From NCBI GenBank assembly GCA_910579415.1, contig CAJTUY010000008.1:1-33721 (forward strand): a DNA stretch of 33,721 bases. The letters run 5' to 3'. The notes under the pieces were generated by a model. It was given only the letters and a program-made list of their open reading frames with translations. It was not told where the DNA came from and searched no databases. A program made the position numbers and the translations under genes. The stretch comes from an uncultured Clostridia bacterium. GTDB taxonomy: Bacteria; Bacillota; Clostridia; UBA1381. Shown here one piece after another: positions 16,077 through 25,298 of the stretch; the first letter of the stretch is position 1, and each line of letters starts with the position of its first letter.

Positions 16077-17742
16077 AAAAATTCAGATATCTGCCAAGTA
16101 CATTGTCCTTAATTTCAGAAACACTGGTTTCTGTTATTTTCTTTCTTACAGAAAGCACTGCTGAAGGAGTAACGGACAGTTCGTCAATGCCCATAGCAAG
16201 AAAGAGTTCAATAAGCTCCTCGTCTGAGGAAGCTTCTCCGCAGATACCTACCCATGTATTGTTTTTATGAGCGTTTTTGATTACTGTATCAATCAGACGA
16301 AGCACCGAAATATGACGTATATCATAAAATTCACCAATATCGGGATTTTGTCTGTCAGCGGCGAGTGTATATTGAGTCAGGTCATTTGTGCCGATAGAGA
16401 AAAAGTCAAGATGTTTTGATAATATATCGCTTATAACCGCCGCAGACGGTGTTTCAATCATACAGCCCAGTTCAATATTATCGGAAAATTCAACTTTCTC
16501 TGCCGTAAGCTCTTTTTTGACTTCATCAATAATTTCTAAAATTTTTAAAACTTCCCATTCTGAGGCAATCATCGGAAACATAATTGCCAGTCTGCCGAAT
16601 ACCGAAGCGCGGTACAGTGCGCGAAGCTGTGTTTTAAAAATGTCTTTTTGCCGAATACAGATGCGCACTGCGCGTATACCAAGCGCGGGGTTTCCCTCCT
16701 GCGGCATATGAAAATATGCCGCGTTTTTGTCTGCTCCTATATCAAGTGTGCGTATGACAACGCGCTTTCCCTGCATTCGGGAAAGAACCTCCTTATATGC
16801 TCCGAACTGTGTTTCCTCTGAAGGATAGTTCACATTTTCAAGATATAAAAATTCGCTTCTGAAAAGGCCTATGCCCTCAGCATCATTTTTAATCACACTT
16901 TCAATATCAAGTACATTTGTAATATTGGCGCAAAGCTCAATTTGATATCCGTCTTTTGTAATGCTTTTCAGTCCTTTAAGACACTCCAGAGCTTTTGCCC
17001 TGTTTTCTATATCTTTTTTCTTTTCAGTCATTTTTTTGACTGTCGCTTCGTCGGGGTCAATATAAAGAATACCTTCAGAACCGTCAATAATTGCCTGCTT
17101 GCCGTGAAAATCTTTGTTGAGTACGCCTTTAGCGCCTATTACAGCAGGGATATTCATCATTCTTGCAAGAATAGAGGTGTGTGAATTTGTTGCGCCGCTT
17201 TCGGTAACAAACGCAAGTATTTTCGATTTGTCAAATTGTACCGTTTCGCTCGGTACGAGGTCATCAGCTACAACAATAACAGGCTTGTCGGAGATGATGG
17301 CGCCGTTGTCCCTGCCGGAGAGTATTTTTATAAGACGTTCGGATACGTCCTTTACATCTGCACTTCTTTCGCGCATGTATGAATCGTCCATAGCGCGGAA
17401 CATCTGAACAAAATTATCGCATGTCTGCCCGACTGCGGTTTCTGCGTTAATGAGCTGATCAGTGATTATATTCTTTATAGCTTCAATATAGTCAAGGTCT
17501 TCAAGCATCATCTGATGTATCTGAAAAATCATCGCGTTAGCTTCGCCGACTTCGTTTATTGCTTTGCGGTAGAGCGTACCAAGCTCGTCAATTGCCTGCT
17601 TGCGCGCAGCCTCAAAACGGGCTATCTCGTCATCACTGCTTTCTATGTGATGACGCTTTATAGTGCTTTCCTCACGGCTGAAAACAAACACAGGACCAAA
17701 AGAAACACCTGAGCATACAGACCGCCCGGAAACAGTAATCAT
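16075..17742 (-). CDS. ptsI: PTS enzyme I (phosphoenolpyruvate-protein phosphotransferase)
   Basis: This 555-residue cytoplasmic enzyme passes phosphate from phosphoenolpyruvate to HPr, the first step of sugar uptake by the phosphotransferase system. The phosphorylated histidine is His188 in GATNSHTSILARMMNIPAV. The PEP-binding barrel shows RTLDIGADKNAAYF, the IGTNDLTQYTLAADR segment and the catalytic Cys501 in GICGEASSDEE. The length is slightly shorter than the usual 570 but all domains are present. AAGGAGGAG lies about eight bases before the ATG. Neither ptsH nor any sugar-specific permease is in the window, so the partner HPr must be encoded elsewhere. The gene converges with the CmpB-type gene on a shared terminator. 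Confidence 0.97.
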   Translation of the reverse strand: MITVSGRSVCSGVSFGPVFVFSREESTIKRHHIESSDDEIARFEAARKQAIDELGTLYRKAINEVGEANAMIFQIHQMMLEDLDYIEAIKNIITDQLINAETAVGQTCDNFVQMFRAMDDSYMRERSADVKDVSERLIKILSGRDNGAIISDKPVIVVADDLVPSETVQFDKSKILAFVTESGATNSHTSILARMMNIPAVIGAKGVLNKDFHGKQAIIDGSEGILYIDPDEATVKKMTEKKKDIENRAKALECLKGLKSITKDGYQIELCANITNVLDIESVIKNDAEGIGLFRSEFLYLENVNYPSEETQFGAYKEVLSRMQGKRVVIRTLDIGADKNAAYFHMPQEGNPALGIRAVRICIRQKDIFKTQLRALYRASVFGRLAIMFPMIASEWEVLKILEIIDEVKKELTAEKVEFSDNIELGCMIETPSAAVISDILSKHLDFFSIGTNDLTQYTLAADRQNPDIGEFYDIRHISVLRLIDTVIKNAHKNNTWVGICGEASSDEELIELFLAMGIDELSVTPSAVLSVRKKITETSVSEIKDNVLGRYLNF

Positions 17743-17914
17743 AGGTAAACTCCTCCTTTTAAAACTTAAAAATCAAACTTATAATTTTAATACACATCTT
17801 TATATATTATATAATATTTTTATTAAAAAGAAAAGGCTTTTTTTAAATTTTGTACTGTATTTTTACAAGTTATGAATAAATTGAAAAATAAGCAGGTAAA
17901 GTTTGTCTAAAATA

Positions 17915-17943
17915 TTGAATAAAGGTAAAAAGTGTGATAAAAT
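17915..17943 (+). promoter_or_regulatory. Promoter of the malic enzyme gene
   Basis: TTGAAT (17915-17920), a 17-base spacer and TAAAAT (17938-17943) lie about 35 bases before the start codon, in the 234-base gap that also holds the divergent ptsI leader. Confidence 0.65.
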
Positions 17944-17976
17944 TTAAATATATTTAATAAACAGGAGAATATAACT

Positions 17977-19149
17977 ATGGATAAAAAAGAATTTGCGCTT
18001 TTACAGCATGAGAAATGGCAGGGGAAAATTGAGGTAGTTTCGAGGGCGAGTGTACGTGACAGAGATGAGCTTTCGGTTGCATATACACCGGGAGTAGCGG
18101 AACCTTGTATTGAGATTTCAAAGGATACGGACTTGTCATATAAATATACACGCAGGTCAAATCTTGTAGCGGTAATAACGGACGGAACTGCGGTTCTTGG
18201 CTTGGGAGATATAGGTCCTGAAGCAGGTATGCCGGTAATGGAGGGTAAATGCGCGCTGTTTAAGACATTTGCGGATGTTGACGCGTTTCCTCTGTGTGTA
18301 CGGTCAAAGGATGTTGACGAAATTGTAAACTGCGTGAAGCTTATTGCCGGTTCGTTCGGAGGTATTAACCTTGAAGATATTTCAGCTCCGCGCTGCATTG
18401 AGATAGAACGCAGATTAAAAGAGGAATGTGATATTCCGGTATTCCATGACGACCAGCACGGAACGGCTGTTGTGGTTCTGGCTTCGGTATTGAATGCGTT
18501 AAAGGTTGTAAGAAAGAATATAACTGAGATTAAGGCAGTTGTAAACGGAGCAGGGTCGGCAGGTATGGCTATTACAAGGCTTCTTGTTTCACGCGGTCTT
18601 AAAAATGTGATTATGTGTGATAAATTCGGTTCGCTTTATCGTGGAAACAGTAATATGAATGACGAGCAGGCGAAGCTCGCAGAGCTTACAAATCCGGATA
18701 ATCTTGACGTAACTCTGGACAAAGCGATAGAAAATGCGGATTTGTTTATTGGAGTATCGGCTCCGAATATACTTACAGAGGAAATGGTTTCGAAAATGGC
18801 AGATAATCCTGTTGTATTTGCTATGGCAAATCCCGTACCGGAGATTATGCCCGATATTGCAAAAAAAGCGGGAGTAAAGGTAATCGGTACGGGCAGAAGC
18901 GACTTTCCGAACCAGATTAACAACGTGCTTGCGTTTCCGGGAATATTCAGAGGCGCGCTTGATGTAAGAGCAAGCGATATAAATGACGAGATGAAAATGG
19001 CGGCGGCGCAGGCGATTGCGGATATAATAAAGGACGATGAACTGAATGAGGAATATATAATACCTGACGCGTTTGACAAACGTGTTGCTGAAGATGTGGC
19101 AAAGGCAGTAGCAGAAGCGGCACGTAAAACGGGCGCAGCGAGGATATAG
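17977..19149 (+). CDS. Malic enzyme (oxaloacetate-decarboxylating malate dehydrogenase)
   Basis: This 390-residue cytoplasmic enzyme converts malate to pyruvate and CO2 with reduction of NAD(P). It belongs to the short bacterial malic enzyme class: Tyr36 in VAYTPGVAEPC and Lys91 in MEGKCALFKTF are the catalytic pair, the metal site is in INLEDISAPRC, and HDDQHGTA lies before the Rossmann fold (VVNGAGSAGMAITRLL). Cofactor preference cannot be read with confidence. CAGGAG precedes the ATG. The next gene, a lyase homologue, begins 11 bases after the stop, so malic enzyme heads the carbohydrate block and could feed pyruvate metabolism during growth on the same substrate. Confidence 0.96.
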   Translation: MDKKEFALLQHEKWQGKIEVVSRASVRDRDELSVAYTPGVAEPCIEISKDTDLSYKYTRRSNLVAVITDGTAVLGLGDIGPEAGMPVMEGKCALFKTFADVDAFPLCVRSKDVDEIVNCVKLIAGSFGGINLEDISAPRCIEIERRLKEECDIPVFHDDQHGTAVVVLASVLNALKVVRKNITEIKAVVNGAGSAGMAITRLLVSRGLKNVIMCDKFGSLYRGNSNMNDEQAKLAELTNPDNLDVTLDKAIENADLFIGVSAPNILTEEMVSKMADNPVVFAMANPVPEIMPDIAKKAGVKVIGTGRSDFPNQINNVLAFPGIFRGALDVRASDINDEMKMAAAQAIADIIKDDELNEEYIIPDAFDKRVAEDVAKAVAEAARKTGAARI

Positions 19150-19160
19150 GAGGAAACGCA

Positions 19161-21764
19161 ATGAGCAGCATAAAACTACACTGGCTTGACGGACGCGAAA
19201 AAGGCGGGTTTGTGACCTTTGGAGTTCCTTTTCGTCAGGGTGAAAAGACAGATGATATATGCCTGTATGATGATAATGGGAAACCAATACGCTTTGATGA
19301 AAAACCTATTGCATATTATCCTGACGGCAGTAAAAAATGGATTTCATATACCGCTGAAATTGATACTGATACGGTTGAACTCAGGAGCGGTGATAAGTCG
19401 GCAGATGTAACATGCGGAAATACCGTTAATGAAACTGCGGATGAAATTACTGTTAATAATACTGCATTTAAAGCAGTATTTCCGAAGTCGGGCAGAATAT
19501 TTATGAAAACGCCGTATGCCGACGCGTCATTAAAGACTGTAAAGGAGCTGCGCGGTACGGAAAACGGTGTTGAAACCATACAAAGAATACCGTATTACGG
19601 AGAAGTCGGAGAAGTGTCGGTAGAGGAAAACGACAGACTGAAAACCACAATAAAAGTAACAGGTGCGCACAAAAATCACAGCGATGATTTTTTGAGGTAT
19701 ATAGTAAGATTTACATTGTATAATAATGAGCCGTCAGTGAAGATAACACATACATTTCTGTATGACGGACGTGAAGAGACCGACTTTATAAAGGGTGTGG
19801 GTATTGAGTTTACGCGTAAAATGGAGGGTGAGCTTTATAACCGCCGTATTAAAATTACAGGCGATTACGGCGTATTGCATGAGGCAGTACAGATTTTAAA
19901 TCTGTGGCGTCCGCGTCTTGGACCGTCAATCGGAATACAACCGGTGCATTCACGTCAGATAGCAGGCGAAATGATTGATATTTCCGGGCTTACCGATTTG
20001 CGTAACGGAAATCCTGTTACGGCAGAGGAAATAGACAATGTTACAAAGTGGGATTGTTACCGCTTACAGCAAAATTCGCCCGACAGCTTTGAAGTCAAAA
20101 AACGCACTCAAAATGAGGAGTGTACGTTTATAAAAGCGAATTGGGGAAAACGCTCAAAGGGTCTTATGTATATTGCAGATGAAAAAAGCGGTGTGTCGGT
20201 GTGTATACGCGATTTCTGGCAGAAGTATCCCACCTCGCTTTATGCTGAGGGTCTGAGCGGCGATACAGCTAAGCTTACAGCATGGATAGTGCCTCCGGAT
20301 GCGGATGCGCAGGATATGCGTCATTATGATACTGTCGCTCATGACCAGACATATTATGAGGGATTTCCCGAGATAGGTTCATCGGCGTACGGTATTTCGA
20401 ATACTAATGAAATGACTGTTTACATGTATGACAGTATTCCCGACGATGCTGAACTGATGAAACAGGCAGAGCGTGTTCAAAGACCGCCTGTGCTTGTAGC
20501 TGACCCTGAATATTATCATGAAACGAAGGTTATGGGCGAATGGAGTCTGCCTGAAAAAGATACGCCTCTTAAAAAATGGCTGGAAGAAGAACTGGATAAA
20601 GCGTTTGATTTTTATAAGAATGAAATTGAACAGCGTCACTGGTATGGGCTGTGGGACTATGGAGATATTATGCACACATATGATGCTCAGCGTCATTGTT
20701 GGAAGTATGATTTGGGCGGTTATGCATGGCAGAACACTGAGCTTGTGCCTACGCTGTGGCTGTGGTATTCATTCCTGCGTTCGGGACGCGACGATATATT
20801 TAATGTGGCGGAAGCTATGAGCCGTCACAGCGCGGACGTTGATATTTATCATTTCGGTGATTTAAAGGGACTTGGAAGCCGTCATAATGTAGTGCATTGG
20901 GGAGATGCCTGTAAAGAGCCGCGAATAGCAATGGCAGGACATCATAAAACCCTCTATTATATTTTGGGCGGAGATGCCCGTATCGGCGATGCTCTAAGTG
21001 ACGTTAAAGATGCTGATTTCTCTTCTCTTAACATGGACCCTCTGAGGTATTTTTACAAAAAGGAAGAAATGAAAATGCCTACGCACGCGCGAAGCGGTCC
21101 GGACTGGTCTACGTATTGTTCAAATTGGTATACCGAATGGGAGCGGACAGGGAATACGTATTACAGGGATAAAATTTTAACGGGAATAAATGATTTAAAA
21201 AAAGCGCCTATGCGAATGATTTCCGGTTCTAATTTTGAGTATGACCCTGAAACGGGACATCTAGGATATATAGGCGAAAGCGCGGCAGGCGGCTCTCATC
21301 TGGCGGTATGTATGGGCGGACCTCAGACATGGATTGAACTTGAAAGCCTGCTTGGTGACAGTGAATTTAGGGATATGCTTATACAGTACGGTAAATTCTA
21401 TTTCCTGCCTGTTGAGGAAAAACGAAGAATATCAGACGGTCTTATTAACGGAAGCGGTTTTGACTATCCGTATATGGCATCCGCACTGTGTGCTTATGCG
21501 GCGCGTGAAACAGGTGATGAAAAGCTTGCATATCAGGTATGGCAGGTACTTATACATTCGCTTGCGGGAAAGGACAAGAAGGATAATTTTGATATCAATC
21601 TTGTTAAAGATTATTTTAATACCCAAACACTGGAAGAACTATTTTGGGTAAGCACAAACTTCACCGCACAATGGTGTATGAATGTTATTATCGCTTTGGA
21701 ATTTACCAAAGATATGATGAAAAGCGATAAAAATGACTATGAGTGGGAAGATTGGGTAAAGTAA
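19161..21764 (+). CDS. PL26/YetA-like exo-rhamnogalacturonan lyase family protein
   Basis: The 867-residue protein resembles the PcRGLX/YetA family, named after a Penicillium exo-acting rhamnogalacturonan lyase. The N-terminal beta domain begins with the typical LHWLDGREKGGFVTFGVPF. A second beta region follows to about residue 420, and then a helical toroid rich in Trp and His (WYGLWDYGDIMH, YDLGGYAWQNTE, FGDLKGLGSRHN, THARSGPDWS). There is no signal peptide, so the enzyme should act in the cytoplasm on imported oligosaccharides; bacterial YetA relatives lie in rhamnogalacturonan loci. It starts 11 bases after malic enzyme with a GGAGG ribosome binding site and is followed by a dehydrogenase, GH127 and GH88 genes. 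The exact activity is inferred from the family and context. Confidence 0.82.
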   Translation: MSSIKLHWLDGREKGGFVTFGVPFRQGEKTDDICLYDDNGKPIRFDEKPIAYYPDGSKKWISYTAEIDTDTVELRSGDKSADVTCGNTVNETADEITVNNTAFKAVFPKSGRIFMKTPYADASLKTVKELRGTENGVETIQRIPYYGEVGEVSVEENDRLKTTIKVTGAHKNHSDDFLRYIVRFTLYNNEPSVKITHTFLYDGREETDFIKGVGIEFTRKMEGELYNRRIKITGDYGVLHEAVQILNLWRPRLGPSIGIQPVHSRQIAGEMIDISGLTDLRNGNPVTAEEIDNVTKWDCYRLQQNSPDSFEVKKRTQNEECTFIKANWGKRSKGLMYIADEKSGVSVCIRDFWQKYPTSLYAEGLSGDTAKLTAWIVPPDADAQDMRHYDTVAHDQTYYEGFPEIGSSAYGISNTNEMTVYMYDSIPDDAELMKQAERVQRPPVLVADPEYYHETKVMGEWSLPEKDTPLKKWLEEELDKAFDFYKNEIEQRHWYGLWDYGDIMHTYDAQRHCWKYDLGGYAWQNTELVPTLWLWYSFLRSGRDDIFNVAEAMSRHSADVDIYHFGDLKGLGSRHNVVHWGDACKEPRIAMAGHHKTLYYILGGDARIGDALSDVKDADFSSLNMDPLRYFYKKEEMKMPTHARSGPDWSTYCSNWYTEWERTGNTYYRDKILTGINDLKKAPMRMISGSNFEYDPETGHLGYIGESAAGGSHLAVCMGGPQTWIELESLLGDSEFRDMLIQYGKFYFLPVEEKRRISDGLINGSGFDYPYMASALCAYAARETGDEKLAYQVWQVLIHSLAGKDKKDNFDINLVKDYFNTQTLEELFWVSTNFTAQWCMNVIIALEFTKDMMKSDKNDYEWEDWVK

Positions 21765-21792
21765 ATATAAGTTCAGAAAGGAGCGATTAAAA

Positions 21793-22530
21793 ATGTTAAA
21801 AGGAAAAACGGCGGTTGTAACGGGCGGAACAAGAGGTATTGGTTTGGCTATTGTAAAAAAATATCTCGAAAACGGAGCAAATGTAGCTGTCGGAGGTTCA
21901 AGACAGGAAACGGTAGACAAGGCTCTGGCATCTCTTGTTGAATATAAGGACAGGGTTATGGGTATTTGTCCCGACCTCTGCAATCCGGAAGAGGTAACAA
22001 ATGCATTTAATGCGGTTAAGAAAAAATTCGGCAATATTGACATCCTTGCGAATAATGCCGGTATTTCTTCTCGTACAAGTATTTACGAGTATACGGCGGA
22101 GGAATTTTCAAAGGTTATGGATATAAATGTCAAGGCCGTTTTTGTATGCTCTCAGGCGGCTGCAAAAATGATGAAGGAAAACGGCGGCGGAGTTATTATA
22201 AATACAAGCTCTATGGTAAGTAAGTACGGACAGCCGGCAGGCTGTGCATATCCTGCTTCAAAGTTTGCTGTGGACGGTCTGACGCAATCTTTATCAAGGG
22301 AGCTTGCAAAGGATAAAATTCGTGTAAATGCCGTTGCGCCCGGCGTAACAAAAACGGATATGGTAGCTGCGCTTCCTGCCGATATGGTGGAAAGAATTTC
22401 ATCAGGCATTCCGCTTGGACGTGTAGGCGAACCTGTTGATATTGCAAATGCCTATTTATATCTGGCAAGCGACCTTGCCGACTATGTAACGGGTGTTGTT
22501 CTCCGTGTAGATGGTATGGCTTCAGCATAA
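21793..22530 (+). CDS. Short-chain dehydrogenase/reductase (SDR family)
   Basis: This 245-residue cytoplasmic oxidoreductase is a classical SDR. The nucleotide motif TGGTRGIG is at 10-17, NNAG at 87-90, catalytic Ser140 in NTSS and the Tyr153-x3-Lys157 pair in YPASK. The C-terminal GRVGEPVDIANAYLYLASDLADYVTG is typical of FabG/gluconate-dehydrogenase-like members. No Asp follows the first beta strand (VAVGGSRQE), which suggests NADP(H). Inside a pectin-type locus it could act on a sugar acid or keto-sugar intermediate, in the manner of KduD, but that is inference. It begins 28 bases after the lyase with an AGGAG site and is followed by a terminator. Confidence 0.9.
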   Translation: MLKGKTAVVTGGTRGIGLAIVKKYLENGANVAVGGSRQETVDKALASLVEYKDRVMGICPDLCNPEEVTNAFNAVKKKFGNIDILANNAGISSRTSIYEYTAEEFSKVMDINVKAVFVCSQAAAKMMKENGGGVIINTSSMVSKYGQPAGCAYPASKFAVDGLTQSLSRELAKDKIRVNAVAPGVTKTDMVAALPADMVERISSGIPLGRVGEPVDIANAYLYLASDLADYVTGVVLRVDGMASA

Positions 22531-22553
22531 TAAGAATTCAGTACGCCGCCTAT

Positions 22554-22596
22554 CGCCGCATAAAAATTGTTTTGTGTGACGGTATGCGGCGCTTTT
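22554..22596 (+). terminator. Intrinsic terminator after the SDR gene
   Basis: CGCCGCATA (22554-22562) and TATGCGGCG (22583-22591) form a perfect nine-pair stem with a 20-base loop, followed by CTTTT. The long loop and short T run suggest partial termination with some read-through into the GH127 gene. Confidence 0.7.
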
Positions 22597-22626
22597 ACTT
22601 ATATAAAATCTGCGGAGGTTTAGCTT

Positions 22627-25227
22627 ATGTGCGATAATACAATAAAGAATATAAAAAATACGTCCTCCTATGTGTCTGCTTCAGAAATCAGGACAGAGCC
22701 TCAAAGTCGGTTCGGAAAAAGTGAGAGAGTGGGTTTGGGTTATATTATGGGTATTGACCTGCCGCGTCTTGTATCGCCGTCATATGAGGTTCACGGACTT
22801 GTGCTGAAATATGAAAAAGATGACGACGCTGTTAAAAGCGGCTATAAAAAAGCGGGTGATATCGTACGGCGTTACGGCGGTTGGGAGGCGGAAGGCGCGT
22901 GTAAAACAGCCTCCGACAAACGCTATACGCTGGCAGGACAGCAGATGGGACACTGGCTTTCTGCGGCAGCCTGCTTTTATAACAGATTTAAAAATGAAAA
23001 CAGCATTTTGCTTCCTTCCGCATCACTGAACGGATATAATACTTCTGAGTCAATGTTGTTTAAGGGAGATATAACAGTTACTCCTGAGGATATTCATAAA
23101 AAAATAGAGTATGTAACAGATAAGCTTGATGAATTGCAGAATACGGAAATACCATCATTCTGTAAAACGGCAGTCCATAAGGAATATATAGGCGGCTGTG
23201 ATGAAATACCCTTTTTAAACTGCTTTGCAGGAAAGTGTGATTGGTGCGGCGTGTACTGGGTCCCGTGGTATAACATACATAAGGTGTATCAGGGACTTCT
23301 TGATGTATATGATTATGCCGAAAAGGAAACGTCATTGAAAGCGTATAATATACTGAAAAAACTTTGTGACTGGGCTGTGGATGGCATATCGAGACTTACC
23401 GATGCTAAGATGCAGGCAATACTTGAGATTGAACACGGAGGTATGAATGAGGTATTTGCCGGTATGTATGAGATTACAGGCAATGAAGCGTACAGAAAAG
23501 CAGCGGAAAGTTTTACTCATAATTCAGTAATTAACCCGCTTAAACATAATGATATTGACACTCTGTCAGGCATGCATGCAAATACTCAAATTCCGAAATT
23601 TATCGGAGCGGCAAAGCTGTATGAGCAGGATAGAGAAGCATACGCGGATTATCGTACGGCCTGTGAAAACTTTTGGTATAACGTAAATTATGACCGCTGT
23701 TATGCTATCGGCGGAAATTCTTTAAACGAGCATTTCCAAATATCAGGTACTGAGGAACTGGGAGTAAAAACATGCGAAAGCTGTAATACATATAACATGA
23801 TGCGTCTTACCGAGCATTTGTTTGAATGGGAACATAAAAGCGAATATATGGACTGGTATGAACGGGCGCTGTATAATCATGTACTCGGACAGCAGGAACC
23901 CGAAACGGGTGCAAAAATGTACTTTGTGTCTATGGTACAGGGTACTCACAGGATTTATGAACAGAAATATAATTCGTGGTGGTGCTGCACGGGAACAGGT
24001 ATGGAAAATCCTGCGCGTTATACAAAAGCGGCATGTTTTGAGGATAATGATGATTTGTATATAAATTTATATATTGCCGGAATATATAAATTGAATAAGA
24101 AAGATTTGGTATTCAATGTTGAAACCGCATACCCGTATTCGCAAAATATAAAAATAACGGTTTCAGGCGGAAACGATACTGTAAGGGTTAGGCTTCGCGC
24201 TCCGAAATGGGTATCGGGTGAAATGACGGTTTACTTAAACAGTGTAAAAGCGGCTGTTTCTAATGGTGCAGAGTATGTAACAATTGAAAATGTAGGTTCA
24301 GGGGATGTTATTAAAATTAACATACCAATGGAAATTGGTATTTATAAGTCGAGGGATAATCAGAAAATAGCATATGAGTACGGTCCGCTGGTATTGGCAG
24401 CCAGACTTGACGGTATGATTAAGCCTGAATTTGAGTATATCTGGGAGGAAAGAAATACGGCGTGTCAGCAGGTGGTATATCCGGTGCTTAAAACGTCTGA
24501 CGGTAAGGGTAAAAACACCTCTGATGACCTGACGTCATATATTACTCAAAGCAAAGACGGCAGGCTTGAATTTATCCTTGCTGCGGACAGAAATTCAACA
24601 GGAAGGGAAATTTGCCTTGTTCCGTTCGCGGATATTGTTCATGAGTATCATAATATATATTTTGACTTGGATACAGAAATTGACGAATATGAAATCAATC
24701 TGAGCAGAGTACAGCTTGATTGCGTGGAGCCTGACGGACAGCAGTCAGAACTGTGTCATGGCATGATACAAAGTCCGGAAGATAAAACAGAGTTCAGAAA
24801 CATGTCGGTGCAGGGAATTGATAGTAACGGACAGTACCGCTTTGCATACGTAAAAACCGGTTTTTTCATGTATAACATGCTGATTGACAAGACAGCGGAT
24901 AAGAATTATTTAATGCTGAGATATTTTGACGGAGATAATATTGTTACTTACGGCGGAAAAAGCTATAATGTAGAGTTCAGAATTTTTGCAGACGATACAG
25001 AATTGGAGTGTATAAAGCTTACGGACGGCAATGGCAGATTTGTTGATAAGCTGATTGAAATTCCGTATGAGATTACAGAAGCAAGTACTGATATTGATAT
25101 GTCGACGGGGTATAATACAGTTAAGATTAAGTTTGTGCCGTATGATGATATGAGTGCAACTGTTCCATACAGAAAATTGTATACTGTTACGGATAATCCT
25201 GCAATTTTGAGCGGTATAAAAAAATAA
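22627..25227 (+). CDS. GH127-type beta-L-arabinofuranosidase family glycoside hydrolase
   Basis: The 866-residue protein carries the GH127 (former DUF1680) catalytic toroid followed by beta domains. The zinc and catalytic residues of Bifidobacterium HypBA1 all have counterparts with matching spacing: the acid/base Glu is Glu368 in NEHF, 16 residues before Glu384 of CESC; the zinc ligands are Glu384, Cys386, Cys453 and Cys454 (WWCCTGTGMENPARY), with Cys453 as the likely nucleophile. HGGMNEVFAGMY (270-281) is another family signature. No signal peptide is present, so it should be cytoplasmic, removing arabinofuranose or a similar sugar from imported oligosaccharides. Related families (GH137, GH142, GH146) share parts of the fold, so the linkage is uncertain. 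A GGAGG site supports the ATG. The C-terminal 200 residues are of unknown role. Confidence 0.9.
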   Translation: MCDNTIKNIKNTSSYVSASEIRTEPQSRFGKSERVGLGYIMGIDLPRLVSPSYEVHGLVLKYEKDDDAVKSGYKKAGDIVRRYGGWEAEGACKTASDKRYTLAGQQMGHWLSAAACFYNRFKNENSILLPSASLNGYNTSESMLFKGDITVTPEDIHKKIEYVTDKLDELQNTEIPSFCKTAVHKEYIGGCDEIPFLNCFAGKCDWCGVYWVPWYNIHKVYQGLLDVYDYAEKETSLKAYNILKKLCDWAVDGISRLTDAKMQAILEIEHGGMNEVFAGMYEITGNEAYRKAAESFTHNSVINPLKHNDIDTLSGMHANTQIPKFIGAAKLYEQDREAYADYRTACENFWYNVNYDRCYAIGGNSLNEHFQISGTEELGVKTCESCNTYNMMRLTEHLFEWEHKSEYMDWYERALYNHVLGQQEPETGAKMYFVSMVQGTHRIYEQKYNSWWCCTGTGMENPARYTKAACFEDNDDLYINLYIAGIYKLNKKDLVFNVETAYPYSQNIKITVSGGNDTVRVRLRAPKWVSGEMTVYLNSVKAAVSNGAEYVTIENVGSGDVIKINIPMEIGIYKSRDNQKIAYEYGPLVLAARLDGMIKPEFEYIWEERNTACQQVVYPVLKTSDGKGKNTSDDLTSYITQSKDGRLEFILAADRNSTGREICLVPFADIVHEYHNIYFDLDTEIDEYEINLSRVQLDCVEPDGQQSELCHGMIQSPEDKTEFRNMSVQGIDSNGQYRFAYVKTGFFMYNMLIDKTADKNYLMLRYFDGDNIVTYGGKSYNVEFRIFADDTELECIKLTDGNGRFVDKLIEIPYEITEASTDIDMSTGYNTVKIKFVPYDDMSATVPYRKLYTVTDNPAILSGIKK

Positions 25228-25235
25228 GGCGAATA

Positions 25236-25264
25236 TTTACATTGAGAGGTTTTTATGTTATAAT
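25236..25264 (+). promoter_or_regulatory. Promoter of the GH88 gene
   Basis: TTTACA (25236-25241), a 17-base spacer and a perfect TATAAT (25259-25264) lie just after the GH127 stop. The promoter overlaps the in-frame TTG at 25242 and therefore rules that codon out as the GH88 start. Confidence 0.8.
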
Positions 25265-25298
25265 AGCTTCACAACGTAACGAAAGGACTGACATAATT

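Noticed and set aside
17907..19287. Several long minus-strand open frames opposite the malic enzyme gene
   Set aside because: They are antisense shadows of a clearly coding gene, lack ribosome binding sites and have low-complexity translations.
25242..25298. N-terminal extension of the GH88 protein from a TTG codon
   Set aside because: The extension coincides with a TTTACA-17-TATAAT promoter, so it would not be in the mRNA; GH88 homology begins after the ATG at 25299.
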